From assembly GCF_001046895.1 (NCBI RefSeq), contig NZ_CAQI01000046.1, positions 248,001 through 312,000 of the forward strand: a DNA stretch of 64,000 bases, given 5' to 3'. This document shows positions 28,735 through 37,507 of this stretch, one piece after another. The translations under genes were made by a program, and so were the position numbers. The notes beneath the pieces were generated by a model. That model saw nothing but the letters and a program-made list of their open reading frames with translations. It was not told the DNA's origin and did not search any database. The stretch comes from Pseudarthrobacter siccitolerans (lineage in GTDB: Bacteria; Actinomycetota; Actinomycetes; Actinomycetales; Micrococcaceae). The stretch's first letter is position 1. Each line of letters begins with the position of its first letter.

Positions 28735-29508
28735 TCAGGCGCCGAAGCGCCGCTGCCTGCCTGCGTAATCGCGCAGCGCGCGCAGGAAATCGACCTTGCG
28801 GAAGGCGGGCCACAGCGCCTCGCAAAAGTAGAACTCGCTGTAGGCGCTCTGCCACATCAGGAACCCGGAAAGGCGCTGTTCGCCGGACGTGCGGATCACC
28901 AGGTCCGGATCGGGCTGGCCGCGGGTGTAGAGGAACCTGGAGATGTCGTCCACGCAGAGCTCGTCTGCCAGTTCTCCGATGTCCTTGCCTTTGGCCACGG
29001 CATCGTGCAGCAGTTCGCGGACCGCATCAACTATTTCCCGCCGCCCGCCGTAGCCCACAGCAACATTGACGTGGATTTTTTCCCGGACCGGGGTGCGTGC
29101 GGTCAGCTTGTTGAGGCGCTCGGCCAGATAGTCCGGCAGCAGTTCGGGCGCACCCATGGCGTGGACGGAGATGTTGGCGTCCTCGTCCAGCCGGTCCAAA
29201 GTGTTGGCGATGATGCCCATCAGCAGGTCGAGCTCTTCGCTGGACCTGTTCATGTTGTCCGTGGACAGCATGTAGAGCGTGACTACTTTGATGCCAAGCT
29301 CCTGGCACCAGCCAAGGAACTCGTGGATCTTGTCCGCACCGGCCTGGTGGCCCTGGCTGGTGGGGGCATTGAACTGCTTGGCCCAGCGCCGGTTGCCGTC
29401 CACCATGACCCCGATGTGCCGGGGAATGCGGTCGCGGGCGAGGTCCTTCAGCAGCCTGCGCTCGTAAAAGCCGTAGAGGAACCCGGGCAACTCCACGCGT
29501 TCTCTCAC
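28735..29508 (-). CDS. cis-Prenyltransferase (isoprenyl diphosphate synthase, UppS family)
   Basis: A 257-residue cis-prenyltransferase. Catalytic block [14 protein letters not shown] with the Asp of DGN; C-terminal block [22 protein letters not shown]. It makes Z-configured prenyl diphosphates, either short Z-farnesyl/decaprenyl type or undecaprenyl type for wall lipid carriers; product length cannot be read from this alone. Its position near mca and hemolysin III resembles the mycobacterial short-chain enzyme Rv1086. AAGGAAGTCAG precedes GTG 29508. Confidence 0.93.
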   Translation of the reverse strand: MRERVELPGFLYGFYERRLLKDLARDRIPRHIGVMVDGNRRWAKQFNAPTSQGHQAGADKIHEFLGWCQELGIKVVTLYMLSTDNMNRSSEELDLLMGIIANTLDRLDEDANISVHAMGAPELLPDYLAERLNKLTARTPVREKIHVNVAVGYGGRREIVDAVRELLHDAVAKGKDIGELADELCVDDISRFLYTRGQPDPDLVIRTSGEQRLSGFLMWQSAYSEFYFCEALWPAFRKVDFLRALRDYAGRQRRFGA

Positions 29509-29604
29509 CTGACTTCCTTGCTGTACGTTCGGCTTTGCACATCCTAGGCTACCGTCCGTAACGGAACCTGCGTTCCCGGCGGGAGCGGAATCCATAGGCC
29601 ACCC

Positions 29605-29642
29605 GTTACTACCCGTGGGTAACTTACCGGGGCGTAAGTTAC
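29605..29642. promoter_or_regulatory. Tandem GTTAC/GTAAC operator array upstream of trhA
   Basis: GTTAC (29605), GTAAC (29619), then the perfect dyad GTAACTTAC-N6-GTAAGTTAC (29619-29642). The last arm overlaps the -10 box TACTCT (29640-29645), which ends 6 bases before ATG 29652. The array is placed to repress. Confidence 0.6.
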
Positions 29643-29651
29643 TCTGGACCC

Positions 29652-30398
29652 ATGAACAGCGACACCCCGGACGCTTCGCGGGCGCCGCAACCGAACGGCA
29701 GCGCAAGCGCTGGAACCGGCTCCGAATCGAACGCCGTGGACGATGCCGCCGTCCGGCTGGCCGGGCTCCTGATGATCAAGCCGAAGTGGCGCGGGTGGAT
29801 CCATACCGTGACCGCGCCGCTGGCCCTGGTGGCTGGAGCCGTCCTTGTGGCACTGGCCCCCACCGTGGACCGCAAGATCACGTCAGCCGTGTACGCGGCC
29901 ACCGGCGTGATGCTGTTCGGCATCAGTGCCGTCTACCACCGCGGCAACTGGTCCCCGAAGGTGAAGATGGTCCTCAAGCGGCTGGACCACACCAACATCA
30001 TGCTGGTGATCGCCGGGAGCTACACTCCGCTGGCCTGGACCCTGCTGGAACGGCCCCAGGCTGTCCTGCTGCTGTGGGTTATCTGGTCCGGCGCCATTCT
30101 GGGCGTGCTGTTCCGGCTGTTGTGGACCGATGCGCCGCGCTGGCTTTATGTTCCGATCTACATCGCGCTGGGCTGCGGAGCGCTGTTTTATCTCCCGCAG
30201 TTCTTCCAGGCGAGCATTCCTGCCGCCGTCCTCATTTGCGTGGGCGGGATTCTCTACATCACCGGCGCTGTCTTTTACGCGCTGAAAAAGCCGAACTTCA
30301 GCTACCACCACTTCGGCTTCCACGAACTGTTCCACGCCTTGACCGTGGTTGCGTTCGCCGCGCACTTCACGGCAATAGCTCTCGCCGTACTCAGCTAG
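29652..30398 (+). CDS. trhA: Hemolysin III / TrhA family membrane protein
   Basis: A 248-residue seven-TM protein of the PAQR/HlyIII superfamily. Metal-site motifs: AVYHRGNWSPKVK (YHRxxW), LKRLDHTNIMLVIAGSYTPL, and the C-terminal HELFHALTVVAFAAH. Family members are implicated in membrane lipid homeostasis rather than lysis. The N-terminal 35 residues are hydrophilic. The start is leaderless with an operator array over the promoter, so its expression is probably tightly controlled. Confidence 0.94.
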   Translation: MNSDTPDASRAPQPNGSASAGTGSESNAVDDAAVRLAGLLMIKPKWRGWIHTVTAPLALVAGAVLVALAPTVDRKITSAVYAATGVMLFGISAVYHRGNWSPKVKMVLKRLDHTNIMLVIAGSYTPLAWTLLERPQAVLLLWVIWSGAILGVLFRLLWTDAPRWLYVPIYIALGCGALFYLPQFFQASIPAAVLICVGGILYITGAVFYALKKPNFSYHHFGFHELFHALTVVAFAAHFTAIALAVLS

Positions 30399-30424
30399 CC
30401 GAGCAGCCGTGCCCAGCTAGCCAA

Positions 30425-30814
30425 TTAGTGGCGGCGGGTCCCGGGACCGGCGTCCGTGCCGCCGTCGGCCGGCCCCTGAAGGGAATCCCCGGAGGCTGAA
30501 CCGGCAGCAAAACCGTCCGCCGGACCTGCCAACGGCCCCGCAGCGGCGGATCCCGCCTCTGCAGCCTCGGCCGCTTCGATGTCCGCAGCCGAAGCCGCCG
30601 CAATGCGCTCCTCCTCCACCTGGGCGCGGTACCGGACCCGCCTGATCCGCCGGACCATGTCCACGATGAGCAGTGCCGTGGCCACCACAAAGAAGGCCGT
30701 CATGATGAAGCCCAGGAGTCCCGGTGTCACCTGGTCCTGGGTGATGCCCTCGCGCAGCGACGGTGTGGGCTGGGGCGCGGGCGTGGTGGCCAGGCTGAGG
30801 AGCAGACTTTGCAC
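30425..30814 (-). CDS. Small single-pass membrane protein next to mca
   Basis: A 129-residue protein with an N-terminal Pro-rich extracytoplasmic stretch, one membrane segment (LLGFIMTAFFVVATALLIVD), a basic stop-transfer RRIRRVRYRAQ and an Ala/Gly-rich tail. I recognise no domain. A similar small membrane gene (Rv1083) follows mca in mycobacteria, from memory. GAAGG is 8 bases before GTG 30814. Confidence 0.75.
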   Translation of the reverse strand: MQSLLLSLATTPAPQPTPSLREGITQDQVTPGLLGFIMTAFFVVATALLIVDMVRRIRRVRYRAQVEEERIAAASAADIEAAEAAEAGSAAAGPLAGPADGFAAGSASGDSLQGPADGGTDAGPGTRRH

Positions 30815-30913
30815 GTTGAATACCTTCTATGGAACGGGTGTCGGCAGGCAGCAGATACAGCAACCCGGACTCCGGACGCTTCTTCTACGCGGCATAGAAA
30901 TTGCCTGTCGGTT

Positions 30914-31831
30914 CTATCTTAGTCCCGCGAACAGGTCCTTCTCGGGCAGCCCGGAGGGCACCCGGGAACTAATCAGCGAGTAGTCCTCCCACGGCCATGC
31001 CCGCCGCTGCATCTCCGGCGATACAGCGAAGAAGAACCCCAGCGGGTCCACCTGCGTGCTGTGCGCCCGCAAGGCATCATCGCGGACTTCGAAGAAGTCC
31101 CCGCAGTCCACCTGCGTGGTGGTGGGATGCGGTGCGGGCGGCGGCGTGTGGCCCTCGGCGTCGGACTCCAGCCACGCCGCGAGCCGCTCCGCGTACGGCG
31201 ACTGAAGGCCCGCCTCCTCCAGGGCGAAATGCAGGGCACGGAAACGCTCGGGGCTGAAGGCCCGGTCGTAGTACAGCTTGCTGGGCTCCCAGGGTCCGCC
31301 GGCGTCCGGGTAGCGGGCGGGGTCCCCGGCCGCCTCGAAGGCTTCAACGGCTACGCGGTGGGCCATGATGTGGTCCGGGTGGGGGTAGCCGCCGTTTTCG
31401 TCGTAGCTGAGGATCACGTGCGGCTTGAAGGACCGGACCAGGCGCACCAACGGGGCGGCAGCTTGGTGCAGCGGCAACGTGGCGAACGATCCCGCCGGCA
31501 GAGGCGGCAGCGGATCTCCTTCGGGCAGGCCCGAATCCACAAAGCCCAGCCACCGCTGCTTGATGCCCAGGATTTTCGCGGCCCGTTCCATTTCCAACCG
31601 GCGGGCGCCTGCCATGTCACGTTTGGGATGGGGCGCATCTTCCACTGCAGGGTTCTGGATGTCCCCCCGTGACCCGTCGGTGCAGGTGGCCACCATGACT
31701 TCCACCCCTTCGGCAGCGTACTTCGCCATGGTGGCGGCACCCTTGCTGGATTCGTCATCCGGGTGGGCGTGGACGGCGAGCAGCCGGAGCGGGCTGTGCT
31801 CCCCCTTCGGGGCGTTACTGGACGCTGTCAT
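30914..31831 (-). CDS. mca: Mycothiol S-conjugate amidase
   Basis: A 305-residue zinc hydrolase of the LmbE/MshB family that cleaves mycothiol conjugates to release mercapturic acids. The zinc site is VHAHPDDESSKGAATMAKY plus YPHPDH; TCTDGSRGDIQNPAV is characteristic. The length and C-terminal WPWEDYSLISS suit Mca rather than MshB. AAGGAG is about 10 bases before ATG 31831. Its presence shows that the organism uses mycothiol. It is divergent from DUF4307. Confidence 0.95.
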   Translation of the reverse strand: MTASSNAPKGEHSPLRLLAVHAHPDDESSKGAATMAKYAAEGVEVMVATCTDGSRGDIQNPAVEDAPHPKRDMAGARRLEMERAAKILGIKQRWLGFVDSGLPEGDPLPPLPAGSFATLPLHQAAAPLVRLVRSFKPHVILSYDENGGYPHPDHIMAHRVAVEAFEAAGDPARYPDAGGPWEPSKLYYDRAFSPERFRALHFALEEAGLQSPYAERLAAWLESDAEGHTPPPAPHPTTTQVDCGDFFEVRDDALRAHSTQVDPLGFFFAVSPEMQRRAWPWEDYSLISSRVPSGLPEKDLFAGLR

Positions 31832-31949
31832 CGAAGGACTGCTCCTTAATTCTTCATATGTCGGCTTGTGGCGGCTGTTCGTATGGCTCGGCGGGCGGCT
31901 GGCTTGCGCCGGCACGCTGCCGGCCGCTGAGTCCCCCGGGGAAGGGCAC

Positions 31950-31955
31950 TAAACT
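31950..31955 (+). promoter_or_regulatory. -10 box of leaderless DUF4307 gene
   Basis: TAAACT, then 6 bases, then GTG 31962; identical hexamer and spacing to the gene at 25498. Confidence 0.55.
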
Positions 31956-31961
31956 GGTCTG

Positions 31962-32429
31962 GTGACTTCCCCGGACCAGCCGGCCCCCTCGGAGCCCGCG
32001 AACACTAGCCTAGCCAATCGTTATGGCGCTAAAAAGCGCAGGCTCTCCCCTGCCGCCAAGCGGGCCATCGGCGGTGTTGGCCTGGCCGCCGGCATCGGAT
32101 TCATGGCATGGGTCTCCACATCGAATTCCCTCTCCAGCGTGAGCTTCAAGGACATCGGCTACGCCACGACGGACGCCACCGTGGCGGAGGTGGATTTCCA
32201 GGTGACAAGGGAGCCGGGAACGGCCGTGCAGTGTGCCATCAAGGCGCTGGACTCCAAATTCGCCGTGGTGGGCTGGAAAGTGGTGGACGTTCCGCCGTCG
32301 CAGGCAGAGGAAACAGCCGACGGCGGGCGGACAGTTTCTCAGCGCGTGTCCGTCCGCACGGAGTCCCTCGCCGTGTCCGGGGTGGTGGACAGCTGCTGGA
32401 TTCCGGACGGTTCAGGCCGGAAGATGTGA
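31962..32429 (+). CDS. DUF4307 family membrane protein
   Basis: A 155-residue protein with a basic cytoplasmic start (NRYGAKKRRLSPAAKRAIGG), one membrane segment (about residues 37-53) and an extracellular domain beginning VSFKDIGYATTDATVAEVDFQV that includes CAIKALDSKFAVVGWKVV. Function is unknown. In actinobacteria the family is found between mca and greA, as here. Confidence 0.85.
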   Translation: MTSPDQPAPSEPANTSLANRYGAKKRRLSPAAKRAIGGVGLAAGIGFMAWVSTSNSLSSVSFKDIGYATTDATVAEVDFQVTREPGTAVQCAIKALDSKFAVVGWKVVDVPPSQAEETADGGRTVSQRVSVRTESLAVSGVVDSCWIPDGSGRKM

Positions 32430-32446
32430 TCCGCGCCGCTCCCACG

Positions 32447-32475
32447 TTGGGTAAATCCACAGGATTGACTACAAT
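32447..32475 (+). promoter_or_regulatory. greA promoter
   Basis: -35 TTGGGT (32447-32452), 17-base spacer, -10 TACAAT (32470-32475). The roughly 90-base leader that follows can pair CCCCGC (about 32491) with GCGGGG (about 32533). Confidence 0.55.
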
Positions 32476-32570
32476 GGAGCAATACCTTTACCCCGCTGAG
32501 CTGGTTACTGTTCCACAAGTGGCCACCGTGGCGGGGTCTTTTGCATGTAGGACCATTAGAGGAGAAGTCC

Positions 32571-33065
32571 GTGTCTACCACCAACAGCGCAGCTGCAGCC
32601 TGGCTCACCCAGGAAGCTTTTGACCGCCTGAAGGCAGAGCTGGACCACCTTTCCGGCCCTGGCCGCGCGGAAATCGTCCAGAAGATTGACCAGGCCCGGC
32701 AAGAGGGGGACCTGAAGGAAAACGGCGGCTACCACGCAGCCAAGGAGGAGCAGGGCAAGATCGAAGCCCGCATCCGCCAACTGACGGCGCTGCTCCGCGA
32801 CGCGCACGTGGGTGAGTCTCCGGCCGATGACGGAATCGTGGAGCCCGGCATGATCGTGGTTGCCAGGATCGCCGGCGACGAAGAAACCTTCCTGCTCGGC
32901 TCACGCGAAATCGCCGGTGATTCCGATATCGACGTCTTCAGCGAAAAGTCACCGCTGGGCGCTGCCATCCTTGGCCACAAGGAAGGCGAAACGCTCAGCT
33001 ACACGGCGCCCAACGGCAAGGACATCAAAGTGGAGATCCTTTCCGCCAAGCCGTACGCCGGATAG
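32571..33065 (+). CDS. greA: Transcription elongation factor GreA
   Basis: A 164-residue factor that enters the RNA polymerase secondary channel and triggers cleavage of backtracked RNA. It has an N-terminal coiled coil with ARQEGDLKENGGYHAAKEEQG carrying the acidic tip, and a C-terminal FKBP-like domain (FLLGSREIAGDSDIDVFSEK, LGHKEGETLSY). GAGGAG lies 6 bases before GTG 32571; an upstream ATG at 32541 is rejected on that ground. Confidence 0.97.
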   Translation: MSTTNSAAAAWLTQEAFDRLKAELDHLSGPGRAEIVQKIDQARQEGDLKENGGYHAAKEEQGKIEARIRQLTALLRDAHVGESPADDGIVEPGMIVVARIAGDEETFLLGSREIAGDSDIDVFSEKSPLGAAILGHKEGETLSYTAPNGKDIKVEILSAKPYAG

Positions 33066-33094
33066 CAGTACCCGCATACCGGCAAGAGCATTCA

Positions 33095-33131
33095 AAGACG
33101 CCGGCCGCCCCCCAGGGGCGGCCGGCGTCTT
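33095..33131. terminator. Terminator between greA and rhomboid gene
   Basis: 17-bp perfect arms (AAGACGCCGGCCGCCCC and its complement), 3-base loop, followed by GCTTTGG. It separates converging genes. Confidence 0.9.
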
Positions 33132-33164
33132 GCTTTGGTGCAAGGAGACGCCGTGCTTCGGCGG

Positions 33165-33785
33165 TCAGAAATCGCTGACCGTCGCGGACTTCCGGGGGCG
33201 CAGGAGCAGTGCCGCCACCACTCCCCCGGCAGCGCCGCCAAGGTGGGCCTGCCACGAGATGTAGCCGGGAAATAAGGGCAGGACGCCCAGCAGGATGCCG
33301 CCGTAGCCCATGAACAGCACCACCGCCAGGAGGATCTGCCGCCAGCTGCGGTTAAAAAACCCGCGCACCAGCAGGAACGCGAACAGCCCGAAAACCAGGC
33401 CGGACGAACCCACAGTGATGCCGCCGTTCCCGATTAGCCAGACTGTCAGTCCCGATCCGAGCCAGCTGAAGGCCAGGGCCGTCATAAAGACCCGCAGTCC
33501 GGACAGGAAAACCAGGAAGCCGAAAATTATCAGCGGCAGGCTGTTGGACAGCAGATGGTTCAGGTTGGCGTGCAGCAGCGGGAAGGTGAAGATGTCCAGC
33601 AGCCCGTCGGCGCTCCTGGGCCTCAGGCCGAACGTCCGGTTGAGCGAGCGCAGCATCAGCGCGTTGAACAGTTCGATGACAAAGAGGAGTGCCACAAAGC
33701 TGCCCAGCACCAGCAGCCCGCCCTTTGCCCGGGCAGCAAGGGTCCGCCGGTCGCCGAAACCGCTGTTCTGCGCCAGTCCGGCCAT
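33165..33785 (-). CDS. Rhomboid family intramembrane serine protease
   Basis: A 206-residue six-TM protease. The serine is in GSSGLVFGLFAF (GxSG), the histidine in WQAHLGGAAGG, and the TM2 motif HANLNHLLSN is intact, so it is probably active. AGGAGG lies 4 bases before ATG 33785. It follows ilvA by 8 bases in an apparent AI-2E-ilvA-rhomboid operon. Confidence 0.93.
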   Translation of the reverse strand: MAGLAQNSGFGDRRTLAARAKGGLLVLGSFVALLFVIELFNALMLRSLNRTFGLRPRSADGLLDIFTFPLLHANLNHLLSNSLPLIIFGFLVFLSGLRVFMTALAFSWLGSGLTVWLIGNGGITVGSSGLVFGLFAFLLVRGFFNRSWRQILLAVVLFMGYGGILLGVLPLFPGYISWQAHLGGAAGGVVAALLLRPRKSATVSDF

Positions 33786-33793
33786 CAACCCTC

Positions 33794-35032
33794 CTAATGG
33801 ACCACGATGGGCTGGAAACCCTCGGCCCGGAGCGCGCTCAGCACTTGCTCGCCGTGCTCATGGCCCTTGGTTTCCAGGTTGACGGTGATGGAGACGTCAC
33901 CCATGCTGATGGAGCCGCCCACGCGGGTGTGGTCCAGGCCGGTGACGTTCGCGTCGTTCTCGGCAATGATCCTGGCGATGGTGGCCAGCGAACCGGGGCG
34001 GTCGTCAAGCATCATGCGGACTGTCATGTAACGCCCTGCCGCGGAGAGGCCGCGCTGGATGACCTTGAGCATCAGCATGGGGTCGATGTTGCCGCCGGAA
34101 AGGACCACTGCCGTGGTTCCGGGGTTTTCGATCTTGCCGTCCATCAGGGCGGCAACCCCCACGGCGCCGGCTGGCTCCACCACCATCTTTGCCCGCTCCA
34201 GCAGGAAGATCAGCGCGCGGGCCAGGGAGTCCTCGCTGACCGTCACCACATCGTCCACCAGCTCGCGGATGATGCTGAACGGCAGCTGGCCCGGCCGGCC
34301 CACGGCGATGCCGTCGGCCATGGTGGATACCTTCTTCAAAGGCACCAGCGCATCTGCAGCAAGTGAGGGCGGGTAGGCCGCGGCGTTCTCCGCCTGTACA
34401 CCGATGATGCGTATTTCGCGGCCCAGTTCCTTGGCCCGCGCCTTGATGGCTACGGCGACGCCCGCCAGGAGCCCGCCGCCGCCGACACCCATGAGGATGG
34501 TGTCCACGTTGGGCACCTGCTCCAGTATTTCCAGTCCCAGGGTTCCCTGGCCGGCCACGACGTCAACGTTGTCGAACGGGTGGACGAAGACCGTTCCGGT
34601 CTCGTTGCTGTAGCGCTGGGCTTCGGCCAGCGCCTCGTCCACGTTGTGGCCGTGCAGGATGACCTCGGCGCCGTGGCTGCGGGTTGCTGCCAGCTTGGGC
34701 AGGGCCACTCCGAGCGGCATGTAGATGCGGGCCTTGATTCCCAGGCTCTTCGCCGCCACTGCCACGCCCTGGGCGTGGTTGCCTGCGGAAGCGGCCACCA
34801 CGCCGCGCTTCTTTTCTTCGGGCGACAGCCGTGCCATGCGGACGTAGGCGCCGCGGACCTTGAACGATCCGGCGCGCTGCAGGTTCTCGCACTTGAAGTA
34901 GACGTCTCCGCCCACAAGCTTGCCCAGGGCGCGTGATGATTCCACCGGAGTCCGCGCAATAATCCCGTCGAGCAGCTTCTGCGCCTCCAGGACATCGTCC
35001 AGCGTGACGGGAAGGGTTTCAAGGATGTTCAC
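33794..35032 (-). CDS. ilvA: Threonine ammonia-lyase with ACT domain
   Basis: A 412-residue PLP enzyme turning threonine into 2-oxobutyrate for isoleucine synthesis. PLP lysine in QRAGSFKVRGAY, glycine-rich loop VGGGGLLAG, and a single C-terminal ACT domain (MMLDDRPGSLATIARIIAEN). One ACT domain and the length suit the TdcB-like/short form, whose regulation differs from the two-ACT E. coli IlvA. The start is GTG 35032 with AGAGGAG upstream, 3 bases after the AI-2E stop. Confidence 0.95.
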   Translation of the reverse strand: MNILETLPVTLDDVLEAQKLLDGIIARTPVESSRALGKLVGGDVYFKCENLQRAGSFKVRGAYVRMARLSPEEKKRGVVAASAGNHAQGVAVAAKSLGIKARIYMPLGVALPKLAATRSHGAEVILHGHNVDEALAEAQRYSNETGTVFVHPFDNVDVVAGQGTLGLEILEQVPNVDTILMGVGGGGLLAGVAVAIKARAKELGREIRIIGVQAENAAAYPPSLAADALVPLKKVSTMADGIAVGRPGQLPFSIIRELVDDVVTVSEDSLARALIFLLERAKMVVEPAGAVGVAALMDGKIENPGTTAVVLSGGNIDPMLMLKVIQRGLSAAGRYMTVRMMLDDRPGSLATIARIIAENDANVTGLDHTRVGGSISMGDVSITVNLETKGHEHGEQVLSALRAEGFQPIVVH

Positions 35033-35035
35033 GGA

Positions 35036-36379
35036 CTAATCTCCTCTGAATTTCGGCCCTGGCGCCGCGTCGCGGGTACGGGCACCATGATGTTCTGCGT
35101 TTGTGCCGGCTGCGCCGCCGTTGCCGTCCTTGAGGGCGTCCGGCGGATCAACATGCCTAATGGTGTTGTCCGGGCCGGCGCCGGCAACCGAAGGGCCGCC
35201 CGGCGCTGCCAGCACCTGTTCATGTTCCCACGTTCTGGCGGCGATGTAGCGAACGGCCGAATTTGCGACGGCGAGGATGGGTACCGAGAACAGCGCACCG
35301 GGAATTCCGGCGAGATAGGAGCCGGCCGCGACGGACAGGATCACCGCCACCGGGTGCAGGGCCACTGCCTTGCCCATAACCAGCGGCTGCAGGATGTGGC
35401 TTTCGAGCTGCTGGACGAGCAACACGATGCCGAGCATGATCAGGGCGTTCACCGGACCGTTGGCCACGAGTGCCAGCAGGACCGCGATGACTCCGGTCAC
35501 CAGGGCGCCCACCACGGGGATGAAGGAACCTATGAACACCAGGACGCCCAGCGGGAGCGCCAGGGGCACACCGATGATGGCGGCACCAACGCCAATTCCC
35601 ACGGCGTCCACCAGCGCGACGAACATCTGGATCCGGGCGTAGCTGACCATGGAGGACCAGCCCTTCCGGCCTGCACCAAAGGTCGCGGCGCGCGCTTTCC
35701 TGGGCAGCAGACGGACCAGGAAAGCCCAGATGCGGTCGCCTTCGAGGAGGAAGAAGATCAGGATGAACAGCGCCAGGAGCATTCCCGCGGCAAAGTGGCC
35801 GGCGGTGCTGCCAAAGGACAGGGCGCCACTGAGGATGCTGCTGCTGTTGTTCTGCAGCGCATCGGTGGCTTCCTTGACGTACTGGTCAATTTGGGCGGCG
35901 GTCAGGTGGAGGGGGCCGGCCGAAAGCCAGTCCTGGACCTGCTTCACGCCTTCCAGCGCCTGGGACCAGAGCTCGCCGAATCCGATGAGCAGTTGCCTGC
36001 CCACCAGCGCCAGCGATCCGGCGATCAGCCCGATAAAGCCGAGGACGGTCAGGGCCACTGCGAGGCCGCCGGGCAGTCCCCGGCGCCGCAGCCAGCGGGT
36101 CACCGGGCTGAGGAGGCCGGCCAGGAGCGCGGCGACCATCACCGGGATGATCAGGAAGCTGATTTGCCGCAGGATCCAGACCAGCGCGCCGCACACCAGG
36201 AGGATGAGCCCCAGCCGCCATGCCCACGACGCTGCAATGCGCACCCCGTACGGAATGTCCTTATCCAGTTCACGGTCTGTCAGTACGCGCAGCGGCGGAC
36301 CAGCCTGGGCCGTCGGGGCGGTTGGTTGCCGTACCGGTGGTTGAGGGTCGGGCGAAACGGGATCCTCGGCTGGCGTCAT
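35036..36379 (-). CDS. AI-2E family transporter (UPF0118)
   Basis: A 447-residue membrane protein with the family's hydrophobic pairs. A soluble loop (about residues 150-190, with LTAAQIDQYVKEATDALQ) and C-terminal VFIGSFIPVVGALVTGVIAV and QQLESHILQPLVMGKAV are signatures of the family. Substrates vary and include ions, so AI-2 export is not implied. A charged tail of about 60 residues extends past the core. Its stop codon lies inside the ilvA ribosome site. Confidence 0.9.
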   Translation of the reverse strand: MTPAEDPVSPDPQPPVRQPTAPTAQAGPPLRVLTDRELDKDIPYGVRIAASWAWRLGLILLVCGALVWILRQISFLIIPVMVAALLAGLLSPVTRWLRRRGLPGGLAVALTVLGFIGLIAGSLALVGRQLLIGFGELWSQALEGVKQVQDWLSAGPLHLTAAQIDQYVKEATDALQNNSSSILSGALSFGSTAGHFAAGMLLALFILIFFLLEGDRIWAFLVRLLPRKARAATFGAGRKGWSSMVSYARIQMFVALVDAVGIGVGAAIIGVPLALPLGVLVFIGSFIPVVGALVTGVIAVLLALVANGPVNALIMLGIVLLVQQLESHILQPLVMGKAVALHPVAVILSVAAGSYLAGIPGALFSVPILAVANSAVRYIAARTWEHEQVLAAPGGPSVAGAGPDNTIRHVDPPDALKDGNGGAAGTNAEHHGARTRDAAPGPKFRGD

Positions 36380-36418
36380 AGCCTAATACTTACGCAGCCG
36401 TGGCCTAATGGGAAACTG

Positions 36419-37378
36419 CTACCCTGCGGCGCCGGGGCTGTAGTCGATTCCCCACGAGATGGTGAACGATTCCCCGGGCGCCAACCAGCGGAGGCCGTCC
36501 CCGGAGTTGAAGGCATTCGCCGGTCCGGTCATGGGTTCAACTGCCACGGCACGGTTCCGGCCGGGGTAGATGGTACTGACATAGACATGGACGTACTGGC
36601 AGGATTCGTCCTGCCAGAGGCTGACTTGCTCCCCGCCAGGCCCGGCCAGGGTGTGGCGCGCCCTGCCCCCTTCGAAGCGGAGCCCCGTCAAGGCAACGTC
36701 CACGCTCAGCGGCGCAATGTGCACCCCGGCCCGGAAGTCGGTGTCCCCTTGCACCGGAGCACTGCTGCGCGGGATGAGGCGCTCGTCGGCGAGCAGCTGC
36801 GTATCAGCGGAAACCGTCAGCACCAGGTCTTCAGTGGGGGTGTCGCCAAGCCGCAGGTACGGGTGGGCCCCGAGGACGAAGGGCGCCGGAGACTTGGCGT
36901 CGTTGGCCAGGGTCTGGCGGACTTCCAGCCCAAGATCCTCCCCGAGGGAGTATTGCACCCGGTGGCGGGCCAGGAAGGGGTAGCCGTGCTGGGGGAAGAT
37001 GGCGGCCTCCAGCGTGACCGAGTGCTGCGACTCGTCAACCAGCGCGTAGGAGGCGTTCCGGAGGAGGCCGTGGCTCGCGTTGTTCCGTGCCACCTCGGTG
37101 ATGGCCAGCTGCTGCTTCTTGCCGTCCAGGAACCACTGTCCGTCTTCGACCCTGTTAGCCCAGGGAGCCAGGGTGATGCCGCACCCGCCCGGCGGAATCT
37201 GGTCATCGCCGTAGGTCTCCGTCAGCTGCACGCCGCCCCGGCTGTAGAGACGCAGTCCTGCGGCCAGCTCAGTGACTACGGCAAGGGCATCTCCGCGGCG
37301 GAGCTCATACTGCCGGCCCGTGGCGTAGGCCCGGTAGCCTGAAGCAACGCTGGTTTCTAGGGGTGCATCGGAAGTCAT
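36419..37378 (-). CDS. Aldose 1-epimerase family protein
   Basis: A 319-residue GalM-like beta-sandwich enzyme that would interconvert sugar anomers. GITLAPWANRVEDGQW is the family's NR motif, HGLLRN carries a catalytic His, GAHPYLRLG the second His, and VAVEPMTGPANAFNSGDGL the catalytic Glu region. The leaderless start is at ATG 37378 (TACGGT, 7 bases). It is divergent from galT-galK, which suggests galactose mutarotation, though it belongs to the broader epimerase family. Confidence 0.9.
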   Translation of the reverse strand: MTSDAPLETSVASGYRAYATGRQYELRRGDALAVVTELAAGLRLYSRGGVQLTETYGDDQIPPGGCGITLAPWANRVEDGQWFLDGKKQQLAITEVARNNASHGLLRNASYALVDESQHSVTLEAAIFPQHGYPFLARHRVQYSLGEDLGLEVRQTLANDAKSPAPFVLGAHPYLRLGDTPTEDLVLTVSADTQLLADERLIPRSSAPVQGDTDFRAGVHIAPLSVDVALTGLRFEGGRARHTLAGPGGEQVSLWQDESCQYVHVYVSTIYPGRNRAVAVEPMTGPANAFNSGDGLRWLAPGESFTISWGIDYSPGAAG

Positions 37379-37385
37379 GAGCAAT

Positions 37386-37391
37386 ACCGTA
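37386..37391 (-). promoter_or_regulatory. -10 box of leaderless aldose epimerase gene
   Basis: TACGGT on the minus strand, then 7 bases, then ATG 37378. Confidence 0.5.
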
Positions 37392-37424
37392 CAGCCCATG
37401 TCCTGTGCCTGCATCACGGCTGGT

Positions 37425-37507
37425 GTTACTTTTTGTTTGATTCTATTCTTTTATGAGCGGAATGTGGCACAATATTGATAAGTTGCTGCACTAAAAGGAC
37501 AGGGTTC
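37425..37507 (+). promoter_or_regulatory. galTK promoter region
   Basis: AT-rich 83-base stretch, conspicuous in this GC-rich genome. A possible -35 TTTATG and -10 TATTGA are 17 bases apart (about 37451-37479). AAGGACAGGG serves as ribosome site. The T-rich start (TTTTTGTTTGATTC) could be a regulator site. Confidence 0.5.

Noticed and set aside
35087..37342. 751-codon open frame on the plus strand
   Set aside because: Antisense to the AI-2E and aldose epimerase genes, spanning both and their gap; composition is that of a shadow frame.
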